A stretch of DNA of 64,000 nt from an uncultured bacterium (GCA_950022695.1 CATLLN010000001.1:388539-452538), one strand, 5' to 3'. Numbered from the stretch's first letter, positions 16,448 to 29,140 are shown. Translations and numbers: made by a program. Notes: generated by a model not told the origin, from the sequence alone.

Positions 16448-16486
16448 AAAATCAGACTTGCTAGTTTAGCAAGTCTGATTTTTTAT
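16448..16486 (+). terminator. Terminator of rpsB-tsf
   Basis: A perfect stem of about 15 bp (AAATCAGACTTGCT and its complement) with a short loop is followed by TTTTTT. Confidence 0.9.
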
Positions 16487-16492
16487 ATTGTC

Positions 16493-16513
16493 ATGCTGAA
16501 CTTGTTTCAGCAT
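16493..16513 (-). terminator. Hairpin downstream of ribD
   Basis: ATGCTGAA pairs with TTCAGCAT across a 5-nt loop. It lies 12 bp past the ribD stop on the minus strand. The T tract is weak, so it could be an RNA-stabilising hairpin or a small dispersed repeat instead. Confidence 0.4.
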
Positions 16514-16525
16514 CTATCAGTGGTT

Positions 16526-17566
16526 TTATTTTCTTGTGTAAGTTATTAAAATATCCGGCGGGTAAGGGGTAAAGCTTTCAAAATGAAGATTTGTGCAATT
16601 TGCTATTTTTTCAACAGTTGCACCATAGAAACAAGATTTTCCGTTATTGTCTCCTAAAATTTTTGGCGCGATAAAATGATATAGTTTATCAACATAAGGA
16701 AGAAAACTATTATTTACCTCTCCTCCGGCTTCAACAAGAATGCTCATTATTTTTAATTCGTAAAGTGCATTAATAATATAATTAATGTCAAGCTTATTAT
16801 TTTTGACGGGTGTTGGAACAAAAGTAATATTTTTGATATTTGGAGCGTTTAGGTTTTCGTCGTAAAATACAAAAATTTCACTTTGCTGATAAATTTTTGA
16901 GTTTAAATCAGTTTTAAGTTTTCTATCAAGAATAATTTTTCGTATGTGTTCCATTGTCGGGTTATCTTCGATTACAGTTGCTGATGATGTTAAAATCGCA
17001 TCGTATTTTTTTCTGATATTTCTAACTTCATTTCTTGCCGTATCAGATGTAATCCATTTTGAATCACCGGTATATGTTGCAATTTTCCCGTCAATTGTAG
17101 TAGCAGTTTTTAGTGCTATAAAAGTTTTCTTTTGGGTATAATTTTTTATAAAAATTTCGTTTAGTTTTTTGCATTCTTCTTCAAGAACAGGTCCAATAAC
17201 TTCAATACCTGCATTTTTTAGTTTTTGAAGTCCTTTTCCAGCAACAATAGGATTTGGGTCTTGCATTCCGTAAACAACTTTTTTAATCCCTTTTTCAATG
17301 ATTAAATCTGTGCAAGGAGGAGTTTTGCCAAAGTGCGAACAAGGTTCAAGGTTCACTATAAGAGTACATCCTTGTGCGTTTTCAAGTTTTAATAAAGCAT
17401 CGCGTTCAGCATGATTTTCTCCGTATTTTTTATGGTATCCGGTTGAAATAATCTCATCCTGCGAATTTATGATAACGCATCCCACCATCGGATTTGGAGA
17501 GGTTAATCCTTGAGCTTTTAGAGCAAGCTCTATACATTTAGCCATATATGTAATGTAATGTTTCAT
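16526..17566 (-). CDS. ribD: Bifunctional riboflavin biosynthesis deaminase/reductase RibD
   Basis: RibD carries out two early steps of riboflavin synthesis: deamination of the pyrimidine intermediate and NADPH reduction of its ribosyl side chain. The 346-residue protein has the zinc-binding deaminase site His52-Ala-Glu54 and Pro75-Cys76...Cys85 (LEPCSHFGKTPPC) and the substrate region LTSPNPMVGCVI. The reductase domain starts near residue 150 (FIALKTATTIDGKIATYTGD, WITSDTARNEVR) and ends with a VEAGGEVNNSFL segment. No other rib genes are in the window, so the pathway genes are scattered. Confidence 0.96.
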   Translation of the reverse strand: MKHYITYMAKCIELALKAQGLTSPNPMVGCVIINSQDEIISTGYHKKYGENHAERDALLKLENAQGCTLIVNLEPCSHFGKTPPCTDLIIEKGIKKVVYGMQDPNPIVAGKGLQKLKNAGIEVIGPVLEEECKKLNEIFIKNYTQKKTFIALKTATTIDGKIATYTGDSKWITSDTARNEVRNIRKKYDAILTSSATVIEDNPTMEHIRKIILDRKLKTDLNSKIYQQSEIFVFYDENLNAPNIKNITFVPTPVKNNKLDINYIINALYELKIMSILVEAGGEVNNSFLPYVDKLYHFIAPKILGDNNGKSCFYGATVEKIANCTNLHFESFTPYPPDILITYTRK

Positions 17567-17635
17567 AATTGTATTTTATACTAAAACGTGATAAATTAAA
17601 ATAGTTGGTCAGGATTGAAAAAGAGGGAGAAAAAT

Positions 17636-18301
17636 ATGGTAGATTTAAAGTATATCGGACATAGTGCATTTGAAATTAAAAATGGAGATAAAGCAGTTTT
17701 AATAGATCCTTTGGTTTCTGTTAATGAAAAATTTAATTGGCGCGAAGAACCGATTACAGATATTTTATTAACTCATGCTCACGGAGATCATTTTGGTGAA
17801 GCTTTGGAAATTGCAAAAGAAAAAGATATCGAGATTACTGCGATAGCAGAATTGGCAGGCTACTGTAAACTGCAGGGAGCAAAGTCAAAATCTGTTGGGC
17901 TTGGTGCGTGGATAAATTTTTCTTGGGGGCGTGCTGTATTTTTACCAGCATTTCATTCAAGCTCACTTCCTGATGGAAGATATGGCGGCTGTGCTGCAAG
18001 TATAATGCTTGATGTAGATGGAGTAAGAATTTATCATGCAGGTGATACTTGTTTAACAGGCGAGATGAAAACAATAAAAGAATTATATGCTCCTCAAATT
18101 GCGTTACTACCGATTGGCGGAAATTACACAATGGATGTTGAACATGCTGCAATGGCTGCAAAATGGCTTGGTGTAAAAACAGTTATTCCGATGCATTACG
18201 GAACATTTCCGGAAATACAAGCAGATTTGGAGAAATTTGCAAAGCTTATTGCATATGGTAATACTGCTTGTCAAATTTTAAATCCTGCAGAAATAAAATA
18301 A
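17636..18301 (+). CDS. UPF0173 metal-dependent hydrolase
   Basis: The ATG at 17636 (GAGGGAG upstream) is preferred to an upstream in-frame ATG. The 221-residue protein is a metallo-beta-lactamase-fold enzyme: VDLKYIGHSAFEI, LTHAHGDHFG (zinc-binding HxHxDH), AFHSSS, YHAGDTCL and PMHYGTFP. These match the UPF0173/YtkL group of uncharacterised hydrolases, related to UlaG. It is cytoplasmic. The substrate is unknown. Confidence 0.92.
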   Translation: MVDLKYIGHSAFEIKNGDKAVLIDPLVSVNEKFNWREEPITDILLTHAHGDHFGEALEIAKEKDIEITAIAELAGYCKLQGAKSKSVGLGAWINFSWGRAVFLPAFHSSSLPDGRYGGCAASIMLDVDGVRIYHAGDTCLTGEMKTIKELYAPQIALLPIGGNYTMDVEHAAMAAKWLGVKTVIPMHYGTFPEIQADLEKFAKLIAYGNTACQILNPAEIK

Positions 18302-18308
18302 TTGATTT

Positions 18309-18333
18309 GCGGCGCAGGCGATGCCTGCGCCGC
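18309..18333. terminator. GC-rich palindromic hairpin between genes
   Basis: An 11-bp perfect stem of G and C around GAT lies 7 bp past the UPF0173 stop. There is no T tract, so termination on its own is uncertain. It may cap the upstream mRNA. Confidence 0.5.
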
Positions 18334-18358
18334 CTTACATAAAATATAAAGAGGTAAT

Positions 18359-19357
18359 ATGAGAATTTTATTTGTAATAGACAGAATTGAGTTAAAGTAT
18401 TTTGAATTTAATGATCTTGTAACAAATTTTTGGATAATTAAAAGTTTTTTGGAAAGGGGTCATGAAGTTTGTATTACAACGATTGATATGCTCAAACTCA
18501 AATCTTCTTGTGCATATGCTTCTTGTTTTGAATCTTATTTAAAAGACGGCAATATATTTTATAATAAAGAAAGTTTAAATGAATGTAAGGTTGAAGATTT
18601 TCAATTGGTAATGTTTAGACCAGATCCGCCAGTTGATTTGGATTATATTAATGCAACGTATATTTTTGATTTTGTTGACCGTACAAAGACATTTATTATG
18701 AACGATACAACAGCAGTACGTAATTTTAATGAAAAGCTGCATGCTGTAATGTTTAATGACTTGATGCCGAATAATATAATTACTTCATCAAAATCAGATG
18801 TAATAGAGTTTTTGCATGAAAATGGAGAAATAATTTTAAAACCTTTAAATCAGTGTTTTGGTGGCGGAGTTATGTATCTTAAAGACGGTGATAAGAATAC
18901 GGCAGTAATAATTAATTCCATGACGAAAGAAGGTAAGCAATTAATTATGGTTCAAAAATATATTCCGCAAGCTATTTATGGTGATAAACGGGTGTTGATA
19001 CTTGGAGATAAAATACTACCGTATTGTGTTCAAAAGACCCCTGGTAATGATGATTTTAAATTTTGTGATCATAGTGACGATTTTATTAAGAAGGCAGTAC
19101 TATCTGATAAGGAGAAAGAATGTTTTCAAATTATTGCGGATAAATTAAATTCAATGGGAATTTACATGGCAGGTTTAGATGTTATTAATGGTCAGATAAT
19201 AGAAATAAATGTGACTAGTCCTTGTTATTTTATACGAGAAATAAATGGTCACTTTGGCGCCCATCTGGAAGATGTAGTGGTAGAGGGTATTTTGACGATT
19301 GTTCAAGAATTTTTTAAAAATAATATCCTCCATTGTAACGATTTATTAACAAAATAA
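18359..19357 (+). CDS. Glutathione synthetase-like ATP-grasp ligase
   Basis: The 332-residue protein follows the prokaryotic glutathione synthetase (GshB) plan: an N-terminal domain with VMFRPDPPVDLDYI, then an ATP-grasp domain with EIILKPLNQCFGGGVMYL, MVQKYIP, YGDKRVLIL and a metal-binding VINGQIIEINVTSPC, followed by INGHFG. The canonical flexible loop (RGNLAxGG) is replaced by PGNDDFKFCDHSDD, so substrate specificity may differ. GAGG precedes the ATG. No gamma-glutamylcysteine ligase gene is visible. Glutathione or a related peptide or thiol ligase product are both possible. Confidence 0.75.
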   Translation: MRILFVIDRIELKYFEFNDLVTNFWIIKSFLERGHEVCITTIDMLKLKSSCAYASCFESYLKDGNIFYNKESLNECKVEDFQLVMFRPDPPVDLDYINATYIFDFVDRTKTFIMNDTTAVRNFNEKLHAVMFNDLMPNNIITSSKSDVIEFLHENGEIILKPLNQCFGGGVMYLKDGDKNTAVIINSMTKEGKQLIMVQKYIPQAIYGDKRVLILGDKILPYCVQKTPGNDDFKFCDHSDDFIKKAVLSDKEKECFQIIADKLNSMGIYMAGLDVINGQIIEINVTSPCYFIREINGHFGAHLEDVVVEGILTIVQEFFKNNILHCNDLLTK

Positions 19358-19764
19358 AACAAAATACTTGAAATCAAATTTTTTTAGTCGTAACATAATA
19401 AATGTGCACAGCGCACAGACATAAAATTTATTAAAACCAGATACTTAGAATTTTTTATCTAAAAACGAAAGTTTTATTAAAGATTACAAAGAGTTATCTA
19501 CAATAGCCAAATAAAATTAAATGTAGAATAGCAAGGTGAGAATTTCACCAAACCTGATTGTGAGAAACGTTGGGTGATAAATTTGTAGAACATTGACAAC
19601 AGAATAGCTGAAACGAGTGTGAGTAATTGGAAACAATTGCAAACAAATAAAACTTGTTAATTTCTAAATGATTCGTAAAAGACAACGAACGCGAAACGAA
19701 ACAACGTTAGCGAAACAAAATGAGCTAGACCACTGGAGACAGTGGACTTAATAAAAACTTTCTG
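19358..19764. other. rRNA operon leader region
   Basis: About 400 bp without a protein gene. TTGAAA near 19370 with a -10-like TAACAT 17 bp downstream is a weak promoter candidate. A hairpin CCACTG-GAGA-CAGTGG (19730-19745) lies just before the 16S start and may be part of the precursor processing region. I see no tRNA. Confidence 0.5.
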
Positions 19765-21286
<1,522 letters not shown>

Positions 21287-21575
21287 AGGGAGATAATCGG
21301 ACGTAGAGCCGATCATCCCAAGGTCGTTAATCATTGACTATAATAATTCAAGAATCAGGTTATTATACGAGATTAAATTAATTAACAAGAAGTTTCAGAC
21401 TATTTTGTCTTCAGTGTTTACACTGAACCGTACATTGAAAATTGCATAAGATTATAAGCGTATACAAAGATAAAGTATATGATAAAACTGTTATCAAATA
21501 TAATATCTAAAGTAAACGTAATCATCAATGAATAACTAAAAGTATGTTGGAATCAAAAGAGAACAATATATAATA
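21287..21575. other. 16S-23S spacer without tRNA
   Basis: The 289-bp AT-rich spacer shows no tRNA cloverleaf, unlike many operons with tRNA-Ile and tRNA-Ala. It contains TTGAAAATTGCATAAG, reminiscent of boxA-type processing or antitermination sequences. Confidence 0.7.
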
Positions 21576-24581
<3,006 letters not shown>

Positions 24582-24664
24582 AACAGATTTTGAAAATCAA
24601 AATTAAAGGTTAGATGATTACGCACCTTATAATCATTATGCAATCTTCAGCGTACGACAGAATT

Positions 24665-24781
24665 CGCTGGTGACCAATCGTAAGTAAACCACCCGTACCC
24701 ATCCCGAACACGGTCGTAAAGACTTACAGAGGCAACAATACTTGGCGGGCCACCGCCTGGGAAGATAGCTCGTTGCCAGCA
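24665..24781 (+). rRNA. rrf: 5S ribosomal RNA
   Basis: About 117 nt; GCTGG at the 5' end pairs with CCAGC at the 3' end. Conserved segments CCGTACCCATCCCGAACACG and CCGCCTGGGAAGATAG are present. It is followed at once by a strong terminator. Confidence 0.93.
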
Positions 24782-24840
24782 CCTAATTTAAAAAAAGAGA
24801 ATCACGGAAACCTCCTGATTCTCTTTTTTGTTGCGTAAAC
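24771..24840. repeat. Direct repeat: 5S 3' end plus terminator, first copy
   Basis: This 70-bp stretch starts in the last nucleotides of 5S and runs through the terminator to GCGTAAAC. It is repeated with only a few differences at 25005-25075. Confidence 0.9.
24791..24829 (+). terminator. rRNA operon terminator
   Basis: A 14-bp perfect stem (AAAAAAGAGAATCA and its complement) with an 11-nt loop ends in TTTTTT, 10 nt after the 5S gene. Confidence 0.9.
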
Positions 24841-25004
24841 TCTTTTTTTATTAAGTGCGTCACCTCGCAATGAAAGTTTTTAGCAAAACTTTCGATAGAT
24901 CTCGAGTTAGTAAATTTCAATAGAATAAATTTTTAGAAATTTAAACTAACATCTCGAAGTACTATATCTCTAGGCTTCGAGTCTCTCAGCCAGAGCTATA
25001 GCAT
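24841..25004. other. Unique segment between the 5S-tail repeats
   Basis: 164 bp without a coding frame. It holds a hairpin GAAAGTTTT-TAGC-AAAACTTTC and an imperfect inverted repeat near 24904-24957 (GTTAGTAAATTTC against GAAATTTAAACTAAC). No protein or known RNA is recognised. Confidence 0.5.
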
Positions 25005-25075
25005 CGTTGCCAGCACCTAATTAAAAAAAAGAGAATCACGGAAACCTCCTGATTCTCTTTTTTATTGCGTAAACT
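25005..25075. repeat. Direct repeat: 5S 3' end plus terminator, second copy
   Basis: The sequence nearly matches 24771-24840, including the CGTTGCCAGCACCTAATT 5S tail and the complete terminator hairpin, but lacks the 5S body. Confidence 0.9.
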
Positions 25076-25127
25076 AATCTGGCTTAATTAATGTAAAGTG
25101 ACTTTTTCAACTGTAACTTCTTTATAA

Positions 25128-25316
25128 TTAAGTAAGATTTTTCTTACCTGCTACATAAGCTGTATTGGTTCGGTTTCTGCACTCAAGCTTATTTATTATT
25201 GATGTGACGTGTGCTTTTGCAGTATGTTTACTAATATGTAGAATTTTAGCAATCTCAACATTATTGTAACCTTTGCATATTAGTTTTAAAACTTCTTGTT
25301 CTCTTTTTGTAAGCAT
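25128..25316 (-). CDS. Stand-alone LuxR-type HTH protein, 62 aa
   Basis: The whole protein is one LuxR/GerE DNA-binding domain: LTKREQEVLKLICKGYNNVEIAKIL followed by the recognition helix HISKHTAKAHVTSIINKL. No receiver or ligand-binding domain is attached, unlike most LuxR-family regulators (about 200 residues). The ATG has AAAGGAT upstream. Regulation would have to come from its level or from a partner. It lies between the rRNA tail repeats and the divergent 25441 gene, so it may control that region (inference). Confidence 0.85.
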   Translation of the reverse strand: MLTKREQEVLKLICKGYNNVEIAKILHISKHTAKAHVTSIINKLECRNRTNTAYVAGKKNLT

Positions 25317-25405
25317 AATTTATCCTTTCGACTGTTATATATAATAACGTCTTAAAAATTCGTTTTATGTTAATAATATGTCCATTTTTTATGTATGCTT
25401 TTAAT

Positions 25406-25434
25406 TTTACAAAACTTAATTTTCTGTGTATAAT
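25406..25434 (+). promoter_or_regulatory. Promoter of the 25441 gene, leaderless arrangement
   Basis: TTTACA (25406-25411), a 17-bp spacer and TATAAT (25429-25434). The ATG at 25441 lies exactly where transcription should start (7th base after the -10), and no Shine-Dalgarno is present. Confidence 0.7.
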
Positions 25435-25440
25435 TTTTTT

Positions 25441-25911
25441 ATGGCAAAGAAGTCGAAAAAGAATAAAACCAAGCAAAAAATTGAACAAAAAGCAGGAAAT
25501 TTTGGTGTAAAATGTATTGCATTTGTTATTACTTTCTTGATGGCTGCGAGCGGAATTTTTTATCTTTCGCTTAATTATGTTCCAAAGTCTATGTACGAAG
25601 AACAGGTTATGCTGCCTAAAATGAAAGAAGCTTATTATGTAAGTCAGTGGTGTCGAGATGATTTTGGCAAACAGGAATTTGTATTGTGGGATAATACAAG
25701 GGTGGATTGTTTGACTAAAGATTATGCAATTGAGTTTGATTTTGCACATAAGTGGGCTGAAAGTGTCGGTCAGTCTTTGTATTATAGCAAAATGACAGGT
25801 AAACAACCGGCTGTGGCGCTTATTTTGACAGATTTAAAAGATTACAGATATGTAAAAAGAGTTGAAAGATTGGAAAATGGTATTAAAATCTTTTTAATTA
25901 AGGCTTTTTAG
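25441..25911 (+). CDS. Membrane-anchored protein with PD-(D/E)xK-like segment
   Basis: Starting at the ATG at 25441 (157 residues), the first 20 residues are very basic (AKKSKKNKTKQKIEQK). One membrane helix follows (CIAFVITFLMAASGIFYLSL, about 28-47). The extracytoplasmic or soluble part contains TRVDCLTKDYAIEFDFAHKW and ESVGQSLYYSKMTGK. The order Asp, then Glu-x-Asp, then a Lys, followed by a helix with GQSLYY, is reminiscent of restriction-like PD-(D/E)xK folds, but this is inference. The gene lies 63 bp upstream of dnaA in the same direction. Confidence 0.7.
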   Translation: MAKKSKKNKTKQKIEQKAGNFGVKCIAFVITFLMAASGIFYLSLNYVPKSMYEEQVMLPKMKEAYYVSQWCRDDFGKQEFVLWDNTRVDCLTKDYAIEFDFAHKWAESVGQSLYYSKMTGKQPAVALILTDLKDYRYVKRVERLENGIKIFLIKAF

Positions 25912-25962
25912 TTTTATATTACAAAAAGTTTATTTTTCCTTCTTTTGAAAGATTTTTTATTG

Positions 25963-25968
25963 TAATAT
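25963..25968 (+). promoter_or_regulatory. Candidate -10 of dnaA
   Basis: TAATAT ends 6 nt before the dnaA ATG and no Shine-Dalgarno is seen. A TTGAAA lies only 12 bp upstream, too close for a standard -35. The arrangement matches the leaderless genes at 25441, recF and uvrB. Confidence 0.35.
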
Positions 25969-25974
25969 CAATAT

Positions 25975-27399
25975 ATGGATATCAATGAAGTTAAAGAGGT
26001 TTGGAATCGGGTTAAGGACGAGCTGGAAGTAAATGTACCCGAGCATATTTTTGGAACATGGATTACGCCGTTAGAGGCTGTTGATATGGAAAACAATACG
26101 CTTGTATTATTTTCTCCTCATCAGATGGCTGTCGATATATTAAAAAAGAATTGGACTGAAAAAATTAAAGAATCAGTTAAGGCTGTTTTGGGGCAGGATG
26201 CAGTTTTTTCTTTAACATATGATGCAGATCTAGCTGAAAAATATATTAAAGCTCGTAAAAAAGAATTATCAAAACAAATTGCTGGTCAAACAGAAGAAGA
26301 TAAAAAAGCTGAAGATGCGAAAATGTCTTTAGCGCAAATGCAATCTAGTGCTAATTTGAATTTGAATTTGAAATTTGATAATTTTGTTGTTGGAGATAAT
26401 GCAAAATTCGCTTATAATGCGGCTTTTTCTGTGGCAAATAATCCTTCGAAAAAATTTAATCCGTTATTTATTTACGGGTCATCAGGGTTGGGTAAAACTC
26501 ACTTGATGCAGGCTATCGGGCATTATATTATTTTTAATAAGCCGGAATTAAAAGTCAGATATATCAGAATGGAAGATTATTTTAACGAATGGATGAGATG
26601 TTTTCAGTATAATGATATGCCGAATTCTAAAAAACGTCAGGTGTGTAATAATTCTTTAATGAGAAAATTTCACCAAAAATTCCAAAATGTTGATATTCTT
26701 TTAATGGATGATATTCAGTTTATTGAATCAAAAATGAAGACTATGGAGGATTTTTTCTCTACATTTGAGGCTTTGTATACGAATAATAAGCAGATTGTAA
26801 TCGCTTCAGACAGGTTGCCAAAAGATATTCCGACTCTTGATAACAGGCTAAGAACTCGTTTTGAGATGGGGCTTGTTGTAGATATTGTTCCTCCTGATTT
26901 TGATACAAGGTTTGAAATTGTAAAAGCTTATGCTAAAGAGCTTGAAGTCGAAGCAGATGATGTTGTGTTTGAATACATTGCGGATAATTTTGTTAATAAC
27001 GTAAGAGAATTAAAAGGAGCGTTTAATAAGGTCAGTGCGTATGCTGAATTTTCAGGGACAGGTGTAACACTTGAACTTGCAAAAAAAGCTCTTAACTGTG
27101 AAGTTCGGAAAAAAGAAATCACAATTGATAAAGTTGCGCAAGTTGTTGCTGATTATTTTGAATTAACCGTGAAAGATTTAAAAAGTACTGCGCGTCAGCA
27201 AAAAATTGCACATGCACGTCATATAGCTGTTTTTATGGCTAGGGAAGTTTTACAGATGAGTTATGAGGCAATTGGTGACTTCTTCAACAAAAAACATACA
27301 ACAATAATGTACTCTTGTGATTTGATTGAAGAAAAATTGAATTCGGATGGTGAACTTAAAAATACAATTGAAGAGCTTAAAAGCTTGTTAAGAGGTTAA
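25975..27399 (+). CDS. dnaA: Chromosomal replication initiator DnaA
   Basis: DnaA binds the origin and opens it for helicase loading. The 474-residue protein has an N-terminal helicase-interaction domain, a linker near residues 100-125, the AAA+ core with Walker A GSSGLGKTH at 168-176 and Walker B LLMDD at 242-246, and a DNA-binding domain IV with the signature FNKKHTTIMYSC near the C-terminus. It has a -10-like hexamer directly before the start and no ribosome-binding site. ruvA begins 1 bp after its stop. No cluster of DnaA boxes is visible nearby. Confidence 0.97.
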   Translation: MDINEVKEVWNRVKDELEVNVPEHIFGTWITPLEAVDMENNTLVLFSPHQMAVDILKKNWTEKIKESVKAVLGQDAVFSLTYDADLAEKYIKARKKELSKQIAGQTEEDKKAEDAKMSLAQMQSSANLNLNLKFDNFVVGDNAKFAYNAAFSVANNPSKKFNPLFIYGSSGLGKTHLMQAIGHYIIFNKPELKVRYIRMEDYFNEWMRCFQYNDMPNSKKRQVCNNSLMRKFHQKFQNVDILLMDDIQFIESKMKTMEDFFSTFEALYTNNKQIVIASDRLPKDIPTLDNRLRTRFEMGLVVDIVPPDFDTRFEIVKAYAKELEVEADDVVFEYIADNFVNNVRELKGAFNKVSAYAEFSGTGVTLELAKKALNCEVRKKEITIDKVAQVVADYFELTVKDLKSTARQQKIAHARHIAVFMAREVLQMSYEAIGDFFNKKHTTIMYSCDLIEEKLNSDGELKNTIEELKSLLRG

Positions 27400-27400
27400 G

Positions 27401-28015
27401 ATGTACGATTATATCAAAGGTATTTTTACATATAAAACTGAAGTTAAGGGTAGTTATATTACAGTTGAAGCAGGCGGTATTGGGTATAAATTTGAAATTA
27501 TGCAAAGAGATTTTGCTCTTTTACCCGAAGTTGATACTGAAATTAAAATTTATTCTGTATTGTTGCATAGAGAAGATAAAATGAGTCTTTGCGGGTTCTT
27601 GAGACGTGAAGACAGGGACATTTTTAATATTTTAACATCAGTTTCAGGAGTTGGTGCGAAAATGGCTTTGACCCTTTTAAATTCATTTGATGTAAGTGAT
27701 TTAGTCGGTTTTGTTCTGGATGGAAATTATAAAGAACTTACCCGTGCAAAAGGTGTTGGTCCAAAATTAGCACAAAAAATTATACTTGAATTGAAAGATA
27801 AATTAACATCTTATCAGGGGGTAAATGTTTGTGCGGCAACTTCATCTATTTCTTCAAATAATCCGAATATAGAAGATGCACAAATGGTATTATTTTCACT
27901 TGGTTACAGTAAAGATGAAGTCAGCGGTGCTATTTCGCGTGCAATGAATTCAGTATCCGCGGGAGCAACAGCAGAAGAGATTCTTAAAGAATCTCTCAAA
28001 GTTCTGTCTGTTTAA
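27401..28015 (+). CDS. ruvA: Holliday junction branch migration protein RuvA
   Basis: RuvA holds four-way junctions and loads the RuvB motor. The 204-residue protein shows the OB-fold N-terminus (YDYIKGIFTYKTE), two helix-hairpin-helix segments (LTSVSGVGAKMALTLL and LTRAKGVGPKLAQKIILEL) and the C-terminal RuvB-binding domain (DAQMVLFSLGYSKDEVSGAI). AGAGG precedes the ATG, one base after the dnaA stop, so the two are cotranscribed. Confidence 0.97.
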   Translation: MYDYIKGIFTYKTEVKGSYITVEAGGIGYKFEIMQRDFALLPEVDTEIKIYSVLLHREDKMSLCGFLRREDRDIFNILTSVSGVGAKMALTLLNSFDVSDLVGFVLDGNYKELTRAKGVGPKLAQKIILELKDKLTSYQGVNVCAATSSISSNNPNIEDAQMVLFSLGYSKDEVSGAISRAMNSVSAGATAEEILKESLKVLSV

Positions 28016-28029
28016 TTTTTATTTTTTCT

Positions 28030-29130
28030 TTAGAATCCTAATGTAAACATTGCAATAAATCCTGCTAAAATCATTGCAGGTCCAAATGGAAGATAAAGCC
28101 CGTCAGCAGCTTTGTTTTCTTTGATTCCGCAAATAACTTCACGGCAGGTAAATAGACCTATTGCAAGAAGTACGATTGTGCTTGACCAGTATGCAACTTG
28201 ATGTGTCAGCCAGCCTAATTGTTGTGCAAAAAGATAGCTGATTGTGTAAATAATAAATACAGCCAAAGAGGCTAATGTTATCCAATTCTTATTATCAAAA
28301 AGTTTTTTCATAAATATCGGTAATGTGATAATAATTTGTATTACACCTGCAAGAACAAGGATTGCTACAAGAACCTGAAATATAGGTAAAAATGTAGGAT
28401 AACTAGGAGAACATCCTAGCATAGAACCAAATACAGCCCCTAACCCTGCAGCGATATAAGAATCTCCTTCTCCAAAAGCTCTTGCCCCTACTGTGACAAG
28501 TCCAAGACGTGAAATCGCTTCCATAATCAAATATCCCATAATTGCCGCAGCTAAAGAATATAATACAGGACAAGTTAAAAAGAAGTCTAAGTCTAATTTT
28601 GGCGCACCGTTTGCTTTTGAATATGCAACAAAAGATATAACTGAATATACTACACTATACAAAATACCTAAAACAATTACCGGAATTGTATGAGCATCAG
28701 CAACTTTTTTTTCTAATATATCAGTTCCCGCAATTGCAATAAACAGGCAAGAAATGATTAATGAAAATACATAAACTGCAATTTGCATTATACTTATCGG
28801 GTTCATAACAGAAAGTCCGAAAAAGGCATCAAACGGTTTACAAAATCTTAAAAACAAGCCTACAAAAAGAAGTCCTGTTAAAAGTTCAACAATCGGATAC
28901 TGAATACTTATATGCTCTTTACAAAATGCGCATTTTCCTCTCAAAAATAAATAAGAAAATAGCGGGATATTGTGATACCATTTTAGTGGAGTTTGGCATT
29001 TTGGACATTTTGAACCCGGAAAAACAATAGATTCTTCGCTTACGGTTCTAAGTATGACAACATTTAAGAAGCTTCCGACTACAAGCCCCGTTATAAATAT
29101 AAATGCTAAAATTGTGAGAGAAAATGCCAT
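28030..29130 (-). CDS. pilD: Prepilin peptidase (A24 family)
   Basis: PilD cleaves prepilin leaders and methylates the new N-terminus. The 366-residue polytopic protein begins with a helix containing GLVVGSFLNVVILR. A cytoplasmic loop follows with two CxxC pairs (CPKCQTPLKWYHNIPLFSYL, KCAFC). The protease aspartates are in AGTDILEKKVADAHTIP and in the GxGD motif FGEGDSYIAAGLG. It is longer than usual (about 250-290) because of extra C-terminal helices. Its likely substrates are the prepilin-like proteins at 12314 and 13708. Confidence 0.93.
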   Translation of the reverse strand: MAFSLTILAFIFITGLVVGSFLNVVILRTVSEESIVFPGSKCPKCQTPLKWYHNIPLFSYLFLRGKCAFCKEHISIQYPIVELLTGLLFVGLFLRFCKPFDAFFGLSVMNPISIMQIAVYVFSLIISCLFIAIAGTDILEKKVADAHTIPVIVLGILYSVVYSVISFVAYSKANGAPKLDLDFFLTCPVLYSLAAAIMGYLIMEAISRLGLVTVGARAFGEGDSYIAAGLGAVFGSMLGCSPSYPTFLPIFQVLVAILVLAGVIQIIITLPIFMKKLFDNKNWITLASLAVFIIYTISYLFAQQLGWLTHQVAYWSSTIVLLAIGLFTCREVICGIKENKAADGLYLPFGPAMILAGFIAMFTLGF

Positions 29131-29140
29131 TTTATCCTCC

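Noticed and set aside
16491-16514. ATGCTGAA hairpin as a dispersed repeat family
   Set aside because: Only one copy is present in the window, so it is listed only as a possible ribD terminator.
25261-25806. 181-codon minus-strand frame overlapping the 25441 gene
   Set aside because: It is antisense to a gene with a strong promoter, reads as Ile/Phe/Lys-rich noise and overlaps the LuxR-type gene.
25912-25974. Possible origin of replication next to dnaA
   Set aside because: No cluster of TTATCCACA or TTTTCCACA boxes is visible here or near recF; single partial matches inside genes are not enough.
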